A stretch of DNA of 18,502 nucleotides, from NCBI GenBank assembly GCA_964463485.1, contig CAYXDO010000199.1, positions 1 to 18,502 on the forward strand, written 5' to 3'. Origin of the DNA: CAYXDO01 sp964463485. GTDB taxonomy: Bacteria > Myxococcota > Kuafuiibacteriia > Kuafuiibacteriales > Kuafuiibacteriaceae. This document shows positions 1 to 6,870 of this stretch, piece after piece. Positions within the stretch are counted from its first letter, which is position 1. Every line of letters starts with the position of its first letter. The notes under the pieces are model-generated. The model had not been told where the DNA came from. It saw only the letters and a list, made by a program, of their open reading frames with translations, and did no database searches. Both the position numbers and the translations under genes were made by a program.

Positions 1-149
1 GCTTAGGCGCAGGCAAGATGCCTGCGCTCCCAGGGGTCCGCGAAGCTTAGGCGCACAGGGGTCCGCGAAGCTTAGGCGCAGGCAAGATGCCTGCGCTCCC
101 AGGGGTCCGCGAAGCTTATTCCTGCGCTCCCAGGGGTCCCATCCGCGAA
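1..149. repeat. Degenerate tandem copies of a GCAGGC-hairpin repeat
   Basis: Four consecutive units begin GCTTAGGCGCA or a variant and end in CCGCGAA: 1-44, 45-69, 70-113 and 114-149. Units 1 and 3 are identical and contain the hairpin GCAGGCAAGATGCCTGC followed by GCTCCCAGGGG. Unit 2 has lost the hairpin and unit 4 is degenerate. The array lies just beyond the stop of the minus-strand response regulator, so it is in the 3' flank of that operon. Related copies occur at 5001-5071 in this window, so this is a dispersed repeat family. The hairpin could also stall transcription of the regulator mRNA, which is inference. Confidence 0.85.
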
Positions 150-155
150 GCTGAG

Positions 156-1526
156 CTACAGGAGTCCGTGCTTTTTCATCCGATAGCGGAGAGTATCTCT
201 GGTGACTCCGAGGATGCGGGCCGCCTTGGACTGATTGCCGTTCGTTCGGTTCAGCGCGTCCACGATCAGCTTGCGCTCTGCTGCGTCGAGCTCGATGCCG
301 ACCTCGAGCGTCGCTTTGACCGAGCCCGGCGTGCCCTCGCGGGCGTGCTTTCTGATCTCCTCGGGCAGGTGCTCCAGGCGGAGCTCGTTCGCGGTCGGAT
401 GTAAGATCAGCGCTCGTTCGACCACGTTGCGCAGCTCCCGCACGTTTCCCGGCCAAGGGTACGCGACCAGGGCGTCGAGCGCGGTCGAGGCCACGCCTCG
501 CACTTGGCGCCCCAACTCCGAATCGAATCGCCCGAGGAAGTGACTCACGAGCGGAGGTATGTCTTCGAGGCGCTCCCGGAGCGACGGCACGCGGATCCGG
601 ATGATGTTGAGCCGGTAGAACAAGTCAGCCCGAAACCCACCCTCGGCCACTCGCTCGCCGAGCGCCACGTTGGTCGCCGCCAGCACCCTCACGTCCGCGC
701 GGAGCTCCGCTACGCCCCCCACTCGCCGGTACTTCTTGTTCTCGAGGAGCTGGAGGAGCTTGGCCTGCGCCGCGGCCGGGAGCTCGCCGATTTCGTCGAG
801 GAAGACGGTTCCGCCCTCCGCGCTCTCCACGATGCCGATCTTTCGGGCGTGGGCGCTCGTGAACGCTCCCCGCTCGTGACCGAACAACTCGGATTCGACG
901 AGCTGCTCCGGGAGCGCCGCGCAGTTGATTTGCAGGAGCGGCTTTGCGGCCCGCGGGCTCGCCGCGTGGATCGCGCGGACCACCACCTCCTTGCCGACGC
1001 CGCTCTCGCCCTCGATCAAGATCGTCGTGACTCCGGCCGAGGCACAGCGCTCGATCAACCTCCGTACCTCGTGCATCGCGGGAGACTTGCCGATGATGGG
1101 TTCGGCGCCGGCGGAGACGAGCATCCCCTCGATCTGGTCGTCGATCTCCTGAGTCATGCGGGCGGCGAGGAGCGCCCGCTCGACCACTGAGTCGAGCGAC
1201 TGGAAGGAGAACGGCTTCACCAAGAACTCTTTGGCGCCGAGCTTCATCGCGCCCACCGCTTCGTCGAGGGTGGCGTTCGCGGAGAGCATGACTACGGGCA
1301 GGTCAGGGTGCGTCAGGATGACTTGGCGAAGCACGGTCACGCCGTCCTTCCCCGGCAGCCGAACATCGAGCAGCATGAGGTCGGGCTTGTTGCGGCCGAG
1401 GTACTCGAGCGCCTCCTCGCCCGTCTCCACGGATTCAACGCGGTGGCCTACGCGCGCGAGGTGCTCACTCACCGACCACCGAACCAAATACTCATCGTCC
1501 ACGACGAGAATCGAAAGAGGTGTCAT
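156..1526 (-). CDS. NtrC-family sigma-54-dependent response regulator
   Basis: The protein has 456 residues, the normal length for this family. Residues 1-125 are a receiver domain with acidic pocket D10/D11, phospho-acceptor D54 (LLDVRLPG) and K104. Residues about 145-380 are the AAA+ sigma-54 activation domain: Walker A GESGVGKE at 173-180, Walker B VFLDEIGEL at 241-249, and arginine-finger region 299-305. The sigma-54 contact loop reads GAFTSA (220-225) instead of canonical GAFTGA. Residues 426-453 form a Fis-type helix-turn-helix. The start ATG shares one base with the kinase stop (TGATG), so the two are translationally coupled. It should be phosphorylated by that kinase and activate -24/-12 promoters. 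Such promoters stand before the cytochrome operons on the other strand, which makes it their likely activator. The family call is firm; the targets are inferred. Confidence 0.96.
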   Translation of the reverse strand: MTPLSILVVDDEYLVRWSVSEHLARVGHRVESVETGEEALEYLGRNKPDLMLLDVRLPGKDGVTVLRQVILTHPDLPVVMLSANATLDEAVGAMKLGAKEFLVKPFSFQSLDSVVERALLAARMTQEIDDQIEGMLVSAGAEPIIGKSPAMHEVRRLIERCASAGVTTILIEGESGVGKEVVVRAIHAASPRAAKPLLQINCAALPEQLVESELFGHERGAFTSAHARKIGIVESAEGGTVFLDEIGELPAAAQAKLLQLLENKKYRRVGGVAELRADVRVLAATNVALGERVAEGGFRADLFYRLNIIRIRVPSLRERLEDIPPLVSHFLGRFDSELGRQVRGVASTALDALVAYPWPGNVRELRNVVERALILHPTANELRLEHLPEEIRKHAREGTPGSVKATLEVGIELDAAERKLIVDALNRTNGNQSKAARILGVTRDTLRYRMKKHGLL

Positions 1527-3046
1527 CAGGCGGCAGCTTCCTCGGCCAGTGTGTCGCTCGCGAAGGTCCGCAAGCTGATTCTAAAAACGCAGCCGCCCGA
1601 GTCCGGGCACTCGAAGGAGAGTTCCCCGCCATGCTCCTTCATGATTCGCGCAGAAATTGCGAGCCCCAGGCCGTTGCCGTTGCGTTTGGTGGTGAAGAAA
1701 GGCTTGAAGAGCGACCCGCGGGCGGGGAGCGGGATCCCGGGTCCGGAGTCGGTGACCTCGATGATGACTCGATCTTCGCGAGGTGAGTACGCTCGGACGG
1801 TGAGTTGGCCTCCTTCGGTCATCGCTTGAACGGCGTTGAGGCAGAGGTTCAGGAGGACTTGTTCGAGCAGCGGGGGGTCTGCCAGGACAGCCGGAAGGTC
1901 GGCTTCTAGGTCCTTGTGCAGCTCGATTCGGTTCGAGCGCCGCTGGTTCTGCGCGACCAGGAACAACGCGCGGTCGATGGCAGTGCCGACGAAGGTGCGC
2001 TGGAGCTGCGGCTTGGTGGGGCGGGCGTAGCTGAGGAGGCTCTCCATCGTGCGCGTGAGCCGGTCGACCTGGTGTCGCATCTCGCCGATCAGGGGCCCTT
2101 TGGGCGTGTCCGCGAGGTCTTCTCCGAGGAGCTCCAGGACGCCGGAGAGTCCGGCGAGGGGGTTCCGGATTTCGTGGGCCATGTGGGCGGCGAGCTCGCC
2201 CACGCCGGCGAAGCGGTTGGCTCGGATCATGTGGTCGCCGTAGACGGCCTCGAGCTCTGCCTGAGTTGCCCGGAGCGCCGTGAGCATGCGGTCGAAGCTG
2301 CGGGCGGCCTCGCCGAGCTCGTCCGGGAGGCCCTCGTCGGCGCTGAGCTCGGTTTCGCCGGCTTCAGCCCGCTTCATCACGGAGATCAATCGCTTCAGCG
2401 GGGCGACCGCCTCGCGATTGAGGAGCCACAGGGCGATGAGCACGAGGAGGAGGAGGCCTGGAGCGCCTGCGCGAAGGAGCGAACCGACGAGGTGCCGTCG
2501 CTCGGCCTCGTGGGCGGCTGGGGCGAAGCGAACGTGGATCCAGCCCAAGACCGACGCGTCCTTGCCGTGGCAGCCCGAACAGGAGGGTCCATTGAGCAGC
2601 GGCCAGACGATGGCTTCGCGGCCGTCGCCGACCTGGAACGGGATTCCCGGTTCGATCGAGGCGATCGCCCGGCCGCCGAGGTCGGAGTCACCTGAGTGTC
2701 CTGAAGCCAGGCCGCCGTCGGCCCGCAAGAGCCGCACCGCTTCGACATCGGGGTTCTGGTCGAGCGCGAGCTTCAGCATTGGCTCGGCTTGGGGCTTGGG
2801 GCCGCCACCCAGCTTGGCGGAGGCATATCCGCTCACGAGGACCTGGACGGAGCTCAACATCGAGCGTGATCGAGCCTCTTGCAGCTTGAGGTCATAGAGC
2901 TCTAGAGCCGTGAAGCCGACGGCCACCAAGGTCAGCGCGAAGAGCGCGATCGTGGGGATCAAGATGCGGGCCCGCACGCTCCCGTCGAGGAAAGCCCAGA
3001 TCTGAAAGAGCCGCCATTTCAAGGGCTTCCGCAGCGGCACGGACAT
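1526..3046 (-). CDS. Sensor histidine kinase with periplasmic c-type heme motif
   Basis: The protein has 506 residues. One membrane segment lies at about 28-50 and a second at about 190-209, enclosing a periplasmic domain of roughly 140 residues. Near its end is CSGCH (156-160) in the context NGPSCSGCHG, a covalent heme c attachment site, so the sensor probably reads redox state or a heme ligand. A HAMP-like linker follows (about 210-262). The kinase core has the H-box with His291 (AHMAHEIRNP), N-box at 400-409, G1 DSGPGIP at 433-439 and G2 NGNGLGLA at 456-463. It is coupled to the downstream sigma-54 activator and divergent from the cytochrome genes. Similar heme-bearing kinases are known near Geobacter cytochrome loci. 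No clear Shine-Dalgarno precedes the start, but no better start is apparent. The signal sensed is inferred. Confidence 0.95.
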   Translation of the reverse strand: MSVPLRKPLKWRLFQIWAFLDGSVRARILIPTIALFALTLVAVGFTALELYDLKLQEARSRSMLSSVQVLVSGYASAKLGGGPKPQAEPMLKLALDQNPDVEAVRLLRADGGLASGHSGDSDLGGRAIASIEPGIPFQVGDGREAIVWPLLNGPSCSGCHGKDASVLGWIHVRFAPAAHEAERRHLVGSLLRAGAPGLLLLVLIALWLLNREAVAPLKRLISVMKRAEAGETELSADEGLPDELGEAARSFDRMLTALRATQAELEAVYGDHMIRANRFAGVGELAAHMAHEIRNPLAGLSGVLELLGEDLADTPKGPLIGEMRHQVDRLTRTMESLLSYARPTKPQLQRTFVGTAIDRALFLVAQNQRRSNRIELHKDLEADLPAVLADPPLLEQVLLNLCLNAVQAMTEGGQLTVRAYSPREDRVIIEVTDSGPGIPLPARGSLFKPFFTTKRNGNGLGLAISARIMKEHGGELSFECPDSGGCVFRISLRTFASDTLAEEAAA

Positions 3047-3170
3047 GACGGAGCCGCGTGCATCGCCCGGGCCGGGAGCTTCGTCACTCGTTTCGGAGGA
3101 TGAGCCTCAATCCACGCGCAAGAACCCGATTTGCGACGAAAACTCCTCGCGTGCGCCAGAGAGCACAGGC

Positions 3171-3188
3171 TGGAGCAAGGTTGCGCCA
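3171..3188. promoter_or_regulatory. Dyad, possible activator site
   Basis: TGGAGCAAGGTTGCGCCA is an 18-bp near-palindrome: TGG/CCA outer arms and GCAA-GG-TTGC inner arms. Its centre lies about 85 bases upstream of the start predicted for the -24/-12 element at 3239-3254, within the usual range for enhancer sites of NtrC-type activators. It differs from the dyad at 5086-5104, so at most one of the two would be the operator of the adjacent regulator. Confidence 0.3.
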
Positions 3189-3238
3189 AATCCCACAGCG
3201 TTCGGCCGGATCCCGGGCGAATGCCAGCAGATGCCTTT

Positions 3239-3254
3239 CGGCGCTCTCCTTGCT
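3239..3254 (+). promoter_or_regulatory. Candidate sigma-54 (-24/-12) promoter, weak
   Basis: CGGCGCTCTCCTTGCT has GG and GC separated by exactly ten bases and a perfect TTGCT -12 box, but the -24 box is only partly matched. The predicted start near 3265 would leave a leader of about 8 bases before the ATG at 3273. That is too short for a normal ribosome site, so this call is weaker than the two other sigma-54 promoters in the window. Confidence 0.35.
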
Positions 3255-3272
3255 GACCACGGGCCGGTCGCC

Positions 3273-3959
3273 ATGTTCGGATTGCGCGCTGGACCGAAAA
3301 TTCTGGTGGTCTCTCTGATGGCCGCGAGCTTTCCCGCGTGGGCTCAGGTCGGGATCTCGAGCTCGAAGCACGACTTCTCGAGCGGAGGGACCGGAGGGAT
3401 TTGGGGGAGCACCAACACGAACCAAATCTGCGTATTCTGCCACGCGCCCCACAAGGCCGTGACGCAACCGCTGCTCTGGAACCGGACGCTCCCGAATGGG
3501 TCCATTTTTACGCTGTACAACTCGGGCTCGCTGAGCGGTCCTCAGCCCGCGGCCATCAAGGCGGAGTCGCTGCGCTGCCTGGCGTGCCACGACGGCTCGG
3601 TGGCCATCGACCAGTTCAGCGCAGGCCGGACTTGGGTTCCGGCGATGTTCTCGATTGGCGATGTTTACTACCCTGGAGGGCCGTATTCCGGAGGGGCGAA
3701 CATTGGCGGCAACTACGGCGGTCTGGCCATCAATGATCTGAGCGACGACCATCCGATCTCCATCGTCTATGACGACGCTCGCGCGACCGCCGATGGCCGC
3801 CTTGCGCTTCCAAGCTCCGGGCTCGGCGGCCTGCCTCTTTTCTCGTCGACCCTCGAGTGCGGGACCTGCCATGAGGTGCACCGGCAGTACCCATTTCCGT
3901 TCCTGCTCCGCATGAGCAACGCCGGCAGCGCCCTGTGCAGGACCTGCCACCTGAAGTAG
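3273..3959 (+). CDS. Tetraheme c-type cytochrome, OmcE-like
   Basis: Starting at ATG 3273 gives 228 residues with a signal peptide ending at about A24 (FPAWAQ); this is why the in-frame upstream starts are rejected. Four heme sites are seen: CVFCH 53-57, CLACH 102-106, CGTCH 196-200 and CRTCH 222-226. Four further histidines, H33 (SSKHDF), H60 (APHK), H160 (DDHPIS) and H203 (EVH), recur at equivalent places in the cytochromes at 9732 and 14876 and are natural second axial ligands, giving four bis-His hemes. Size, heme number and the order SKHD, CxFCHxPH, CHDG, DHPI, CxTCHxxH resemble OmcE, the tetraheme cytochrome that polymerises into extracellular filaments in Geobacter. The OmcE comparison is from memory. 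A role as extracellular electron carrier or filament subunit is inferred. The NHL gene follows after 7 bases. Confidence 0.9.
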   Translation: MFGLRAGPKILVVSLMAASFPAWAQVGISSSKHDFSSGGTGGIWGSTNTNQICVFCHAPHKAVTQPLLWNRTLPNGSIFTLYNSGSLSGPQPAAIKAESLRCLACHDGSVAIDQFSAGRTWVPAMFSIGDVYYPGGPYSGGANIGGNYGGLAINDLSDDHPISIVYDDARATADGRLALPSSGLGGLPLFSSTLECGTCHEVHRQYPFPFLLRMSNAGSALCRTCHLK

Positions 3960-3966
3960 GTCACCC

Positions 3967-4911
3967 ATGAACTCGATAGCCCGATCCCTGGTGATACTCG
4001 GCTGGCTCGCGGCCTGTTCGAAGGGCGCAGACGCCCCGCCTCCGCCACCGGCCGAGCCAGCGACGCCCGTGACGAATCCCGCCACGAATCCGGTCACGAA
4101 GGTGGGCGTCTTCGAGGGGCCGTTGGGGGGCCCGATGCGGCTTCCTACTCGTCTCGTTGCGGGGCCTGACGGCCTCGTCTTCGTGTCCGATCCGGGGCTC
4201 GATCGCGTCTGGGGCTTCCGGTCCGGCGTCGTCGACATGGTCCTGACCGGGCTCGACAGGCCGCTAGGGGTCGCCGTCGCGGGGCAGAGGTTGCTGGTCG
4301 GCAACGCGGGCCGGAGGAACGTCGAGCTGTACGACCTCACGACTCGCTCTCTCGTCGGTGAGCTCGCGGACATCGGCTTGCCAAACGCGCTCGCGGTCCA
4401 GGGCGATGACCTCTACGTCGCGGACAGCCACGCCGACCAGGTCCTGCGCTTCTCCCTCACCGACCGGCGCCTCCTCGGGCGAATCGGAGCTCCAGGCTCC
4501 GGGCCGGGTGAGCTCCGGTTTCCGGCAGGCGTCGCGGTCGACGCCGATCGGGTCGTCGTCGCCGACCAAGGCAACCACCGGGTTCAAATCTTCAGCCGCG
4601 ACGGGAAGTTCCTCCAGATGTTCGGGGCGCCCATCCCCGAGCTTGCGACGGTTCCCGGTGACCACGCCGGTCGATTCACGCGGGTCCAAGCGGTTGCCCT
4701 CATCCGGGACCGCATTTACGTCCTCGACAGCTTTCACGGCCGCGTGCAGGCCTTCGACTTCGAGGGTCAGCTGGTGGGCGGCGCTGGCCAGCGCGGGCGC
4801 TGTGCCTCCTGTTTTGGGCTCGCGCTCGACATCTCACGGTCGGCCAGAGACAGCCTATTGGCGACGGACTCCGACCATGGGCGCTGGGTCGAGCTTCCTG
4901 CGCCGCTCTGA
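3967..4911 (+). CDS. NHL-repeat beta-propeller lipoprotein
   Basis: The protein has 314 residues. A lipoprotein signal peptide ends in the lipobox LAAC with Cys17. It is followed by a Pro/Ala/Thr-rich tether (about 22-45), then a propeller of about six blades with repeated strands such as VFVSDPGLDRVWGF, LYVADSHADQVLRF, VVVADQGNHRVQIF and IYVLDSFHGRVQAF. NHL propellers are protein-binding scaffolds. In Geobacter such lipoproteins accompany nanowire cytochromes, and the propeller OscD affects OmcS filament morphology. It lies 7 bases after the tetraheme cytochrome, and its ribosome site (AGTAGG) overlaps that gene's stop, so the pair is one transcription unit. Two relatives lie downstream. An accessory role at the cell envelope is inferred from context. 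Confidence 0.9.
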   Translation: MNSIARSLVILGWLAACSKGADAPPPPPAEPATPVTNPATNPVTKVGVFEGPLGGPMRLPTRLVAGPDGLVFVSDPGLDRVWGFRSGVVDMVLTGLDRPLGVAVAGQRLLVGNAGRRNVELYDLTTRSLVGELADIGLPNALAVQGDDLYVADSHADQVLRFSLTDRRLLGRIGAPGSGPGELRFPAGVAVDADRVVVADQGNHRVQIFSRDGKFLQMFGAPIPELATVPGDHAGRFTRVQAVALIRDRIYVLDSFHGRVQAFDFEGQLVGGAGQRGRCASCFGLALDISRSARDSLLATDSDHGRWVELPAPL

Positions 4912-5000
4912 GTGAGTACGCAGGATGTTCGTCCGCATGTTCGTCCGCGTCTGCACGCCTGCGACCGCGACCGCGACCGCGAATCGGGCACGGGCACGGG

Positions 5001-5071
5001 CATGCCTGCGTTCCCAGGGGCAGAAAGCTCACGCGCAGGCAAGATGCCTGCGCTCCCAGGGGCAGAAAGCT
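5001..5071. repeat. Two copies of the GCAGGC-hairpin dispersed repeat
   Basis: A partial copy (5001-5029) and a full copy (5033-5071) share the core GCCTGCGCTCCCAGGGG with the array at 1-149, followed here by CAGAAAGCT instead of TCCGCGAAGCT. The full copy keeps the hairpin GCAGGCAAGATGCCTGC. Presence at two unlinked intergenic sites in 18 kb indicates a high-copy family in this genome. Confidence 0.8.
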
Positions 5072-5085
5072 TTTGGTCGCGCCCG

Positions 5086-5104
5086 ATCGGATTACGAATC
5101 CGAT
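5086..5104. promoter_or_regulatory. Perfect 19-bp dyad, candidate upstream activating site
   Basis: ATCGGATTACGAATCCGAT has perfect 8-base arms around the spacer ACG. Its centre is about 110 bases upstream of the transcription start predicted from the sigma-54 promoter at 5180, a typical distance for an NtrC-type enhancer site. The binding protein is not known; the linked activator at 156-1526 is the first candidate. Confidence 0.45.
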
Positions 5105-5179
5105 GCGCGGGTAGGCTCGCTCTTCGCAACGTTCTCGTCGCGGCCGAGGAGCGGTGAGGGCGAGGCTCCGAGTTCGGGC

Positions 5180-5195
5180 TGGCGTGCCCCTTGCT
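5180..5195 (+). promoter_or_regulatory. Sigma-54 (-24/-12) promoter
   Basis: TGGCGTGCCCCTTGCT matches the -24 box TGGCacG at five of seven positions and the -12 box TTGCT fully, with GG and GC exactly ten bases apart. Transcription should start near 5206, just ahead of the 19-heme cytochrome. The predicted start also argues against the longer TTG start at 5191, which would lie inside the -12 box. Confidence 0.7.
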
Positions 5196-5209
5196 GTCGC
5201 AAGCGGGCC

Positions 5210-5213
5210 GAGG
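5210..5213 (+). promoter_or_regulatory. Ribosome site that fixes the TTG start at 5221
   Basis: GAGG lies seven bases before TTG 5221 and downstream of the predicted transcription start. This favours TTG 5221 over TTG 5191, TTG 5215 and ATG 5269. The resulting N-terminus also makes a sensible signal peptide. Confidence 0.5.
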
Positions 5214-5220
5214 CTTGGCG

Positions 5221-6870
5221 TTGATCCGCGGGAGATTCCCAAAGGTTGCAGCGGGTTGGATCCTACTCATGTATTGCGGGGAGACTCCTTCAGGGGCACA
5301 GCCGAAGACTCGGACGAGCTCTCGAACGGTCACCACCCATCCGGGTCCGAGCGTGGAGGAGTTCGACGGAGCTCCATGCTTGGGCTGTCACGACGACTGG
5401 TCGGAGTCGGCCTATCGGCATCCGCTCACGGAGTCCGCGGAGTGCTCACAGTGTCATGCGCGGGCCCAGCAGTCTGGGCCGTGCCCGAGCGGAGGGTTCG
5501 AGCTCGTGGAGGAGGACTCGGCCCTCTGCGAGCGCTGCCACGAGGTGCCGGGGGTTGCGAAGCGCCACTCGGTGATTCGGACGCTCGGGTGCTCGGCGTG
5601 CCACGACCCCCACGGCTCGAACAATCCGCGCCAGCTCAAGCGGCCCCCGGAAGCTCCGCTGTGCCAACACTGCCACGAGGACATCCAGGGCGCCTTCGTC
5701 CACACGCCGGTCAAGGATGGGAACTGCCTCGGCTGCCACGATCCGCACCGCGGAGACGCCGCGATGCTGCTCGAGAAGCCGCTGACGCGGCTCTGCGTCG
5801 AGTGTCACCAGCCGGCGACGTTGATGAAGGCCGGCCGAGTGCTCCACACGCCCGTGCTGGAGGGTCGATGTATCGAGTGTCACGACGCCCACGCCTCGGA
5901 TTTTCCGAAGCAAACCAGGGGGCCCGCGAAGTCGTGCCTTCGCTGCCATGGCGCGGATGCGCCGCGTCGCCTGGACGGAACCTCGCCTTCTTCTCTGCAG
6001 CTCGACCTGAAGCGGCGGGTGGTGCACAAGCCCGTCGCCGAGCTGAAGTGCGACGCTTGTCATGAGGCGCAGCACTCGAGCGAGGCCAAGCGCTTCCTCA
6101 AGAAGGACTCGCCGGAGCTGTGCGACGACTGCCACGAGCGGCCGAGCAAGACGAGGTACGTCCACGGCGCGGTGAAGCTCGGGAGCTGCTCCGCGTGCCA
6201 CGCGCCGCACTCGACGGACGCCAAAAAGCTCTTGCGTGACGGGCGGATGGGTGATCTTTGTTTTCGCTGCCACGCGGACGACGTCACGGGCCGCGTCTCG
6301 GTTCACCGCCCCGTCGGCGAAGGCAACTGCGGGGCCTGCCACGCGCCTCACGGGGCGGACAACCCGTTCAACCTGAAGCAGCCCGAGACGCCGCTCTCCT
6401 GCTTCGATCCGTGCCACGACATCGTGACCCGCGAGCGGCCCTGCAACCCGTTGGCGGAGCGCTGCATGCAGCCCGAGCGCGCGCCGGCGGTCCAACACGA
6501 GGCGCTGACGCGCTGGGGTTGCGTCGGCTGCCACGACCCGCACGGGAGCTCGAACGGCGCGCTCATGATCAAGGCGGTGAACTTTTTGTGTCAGGAATGC
6601 CACGCCGAGCAGCGGGACGGCCGGCACGTTTCGACGTTCGTCCTTGGAGGCCACGTGGTGTCCGGCGGGCCCGACACGCACGATCGGCGGCGCGAGTTCT
6701 CGTGCGTGAGCTGCCACAATCCGCATGGGTCCGAGAACCCGAAGCTCTTGTATTTTGGGAGGTCTGCGCTGGAGTCGTGCGATTGGTGCCACGGCAACCG
6801 CAGCGGAACGCACCCTGAGCTCAAAGACCTCGTTCGCGAGGGTCCAGAGGGACAGAGAGGTCAGCCATGA
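5221..6870 (+). CDS. 19-heme c-type cytochrome (doubled-CXXCH family)
   Basis: From TTG 5221 the protein has 549 residues, with basic and hydrophobic N-terminal segments (RGRFPK then VAAGWILLMY) forming a signal peptide that ends near SGAQ. I count 18 CXXCH motifs from CLGCH (residues 53-57) to CDWCH (520-524), plus one CX3CH, CFDPCH (394-399, bases 6400-6417). The motifs come in pairs within a repeated unit of about 40-50 residues of the form H-x-PV-x(3)-G-x-C-x2-CHxPH ... LC-x2-CH, the doubled-CXXCH arrangement. Extra histidines in each unit can supply second ligands. It is led by a sigma-54 promoter, and its stop overlaps the chaperone start (ATGA). It probably relays electrons across the periplasm, through the outer membrane or at the surface; which of these cannot be told. 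The start codon is uncertain. Confidence 0.92.
   Translation: MIRGRFPKVAAGWILLMYCGETPSGAQPKTRTSSRTVTTHPGPSVEEFDGAPCLGCHDDWSESAYRHPLTESAECSQCHARAQQSGPCPSGGFELVEEDSALCERCHEVPGVAKRHSVIRTLGCSACHDPHGSNNPRQLKRPPEAPLCQHCHEDIQGAFVHTPVKDGNCLGCHDPHRGDAAMLLEKPLTRLCVECHQPATLMKAGRVLHTPVLEGRCIECHDAHASDFPKQTRGPAKSCLRCHGADAPRRLDGTSPSSLQLDLKRRVVHKPVAELKCDACHEAQHSSEAKRFLKKDSPELCDDCHERPSKTRYVHGAVKLGSCSACHAPHSTDAKKLLRDGRMGDLCFRCHADDVTGRVSVHRPVGEGNCGACHAPHGADNPFNLKQPETPLSCFDPCHDIVTRERPCNPLAERCMQPERAPAVQHEALTRWGCVGCHDPHGSSNGALMIKAVNFLCQECHAEQRDGRHVSTFVLGGHVVSGGPDTHDRRREFSCVSCHNPHGSENPKLLYFGRSALESCDWCHGNRSGTHPELKDLVREGPEGQRGQP

Larger units (their letters stand above)
3047..3272. promoter_or_regulatory. Divergent intergenic control region
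   Basis: This 226-base gap separates the kinase (minus) from the first tetraheme cytochrome (plus), so it must hold promoters for both. It contains the dyad TGGAGCAAGGTTGCGCCA at 3171-3188, the spaced inverted repeat CGCAA/TTGCG at 3117-3121 and 3131-3135, and a -24/-12 match at 3239-3254. I could not identify a promoter for the kinase direction. An open frame continues upstream of the cytochrome start to 3045, but it encodes no recognisable protein before the signal peptide, so I treat it as non-coding. Confidence 0.6.
4912..5179. other. Intergenic region: microsatellites, repeats, dyad
   Basis: No convincing gene lies here. It contains a 12-bp duplication ATGTTCGTCCGC (4924-4947), a run of GCGACC hexamers (about 4969-4982) and of GGGCAC hexamers (about 4986-5000), two copies of the GCAGGC-hairpin repeat (5001-5071) and a perfect dyad (5086-5104). 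The repeats may act as a transcription end for the upstream pair of genes. The promoter of the next operon follows at 5180. Confidence 0.7.

Noticed and set aside
3171..3185. Sigma-54 promoter TGGAGCAAGGTTGCG
   Set aside because: GG and GC are separated by nine bases instead of the required ten, so I list it only as part of a dyad.
3045..3272. N-terminal extension of the first tetraheme cytochrome from 3045
   Set aside because: The extension places 76 non-homologous residues before a clear signal peptide and crosses the promoter region.
3084..4373. 429-codon minus-strand open frame across the first cytochrome and NHL genes
   Set aside because: It spans two well-supported plus-strand genes and an intergenic region and has no recognisable domain.
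4798..4815. Heme site CASC in the first NHL protein
   Set aside because: The second cysteine is followed by Phe, not His, so it is not a CXXCH motif.
5191..5220. TTG 5191 as start of the 19-heme cytochrome
   Set aside because: The codon overlaps the -12 box of the sigma-54 promoter and has no ribosome site; TTG 5221 fits better.
5446..6813. Long minus-strand open frame opposite the 19-heme cytochrome
   Set aside because: It is the antisense shadow of the CXXCH repeats, Arg/Val/Ala-rich with no domain, and overlaps a gene with 19 heme motifs.
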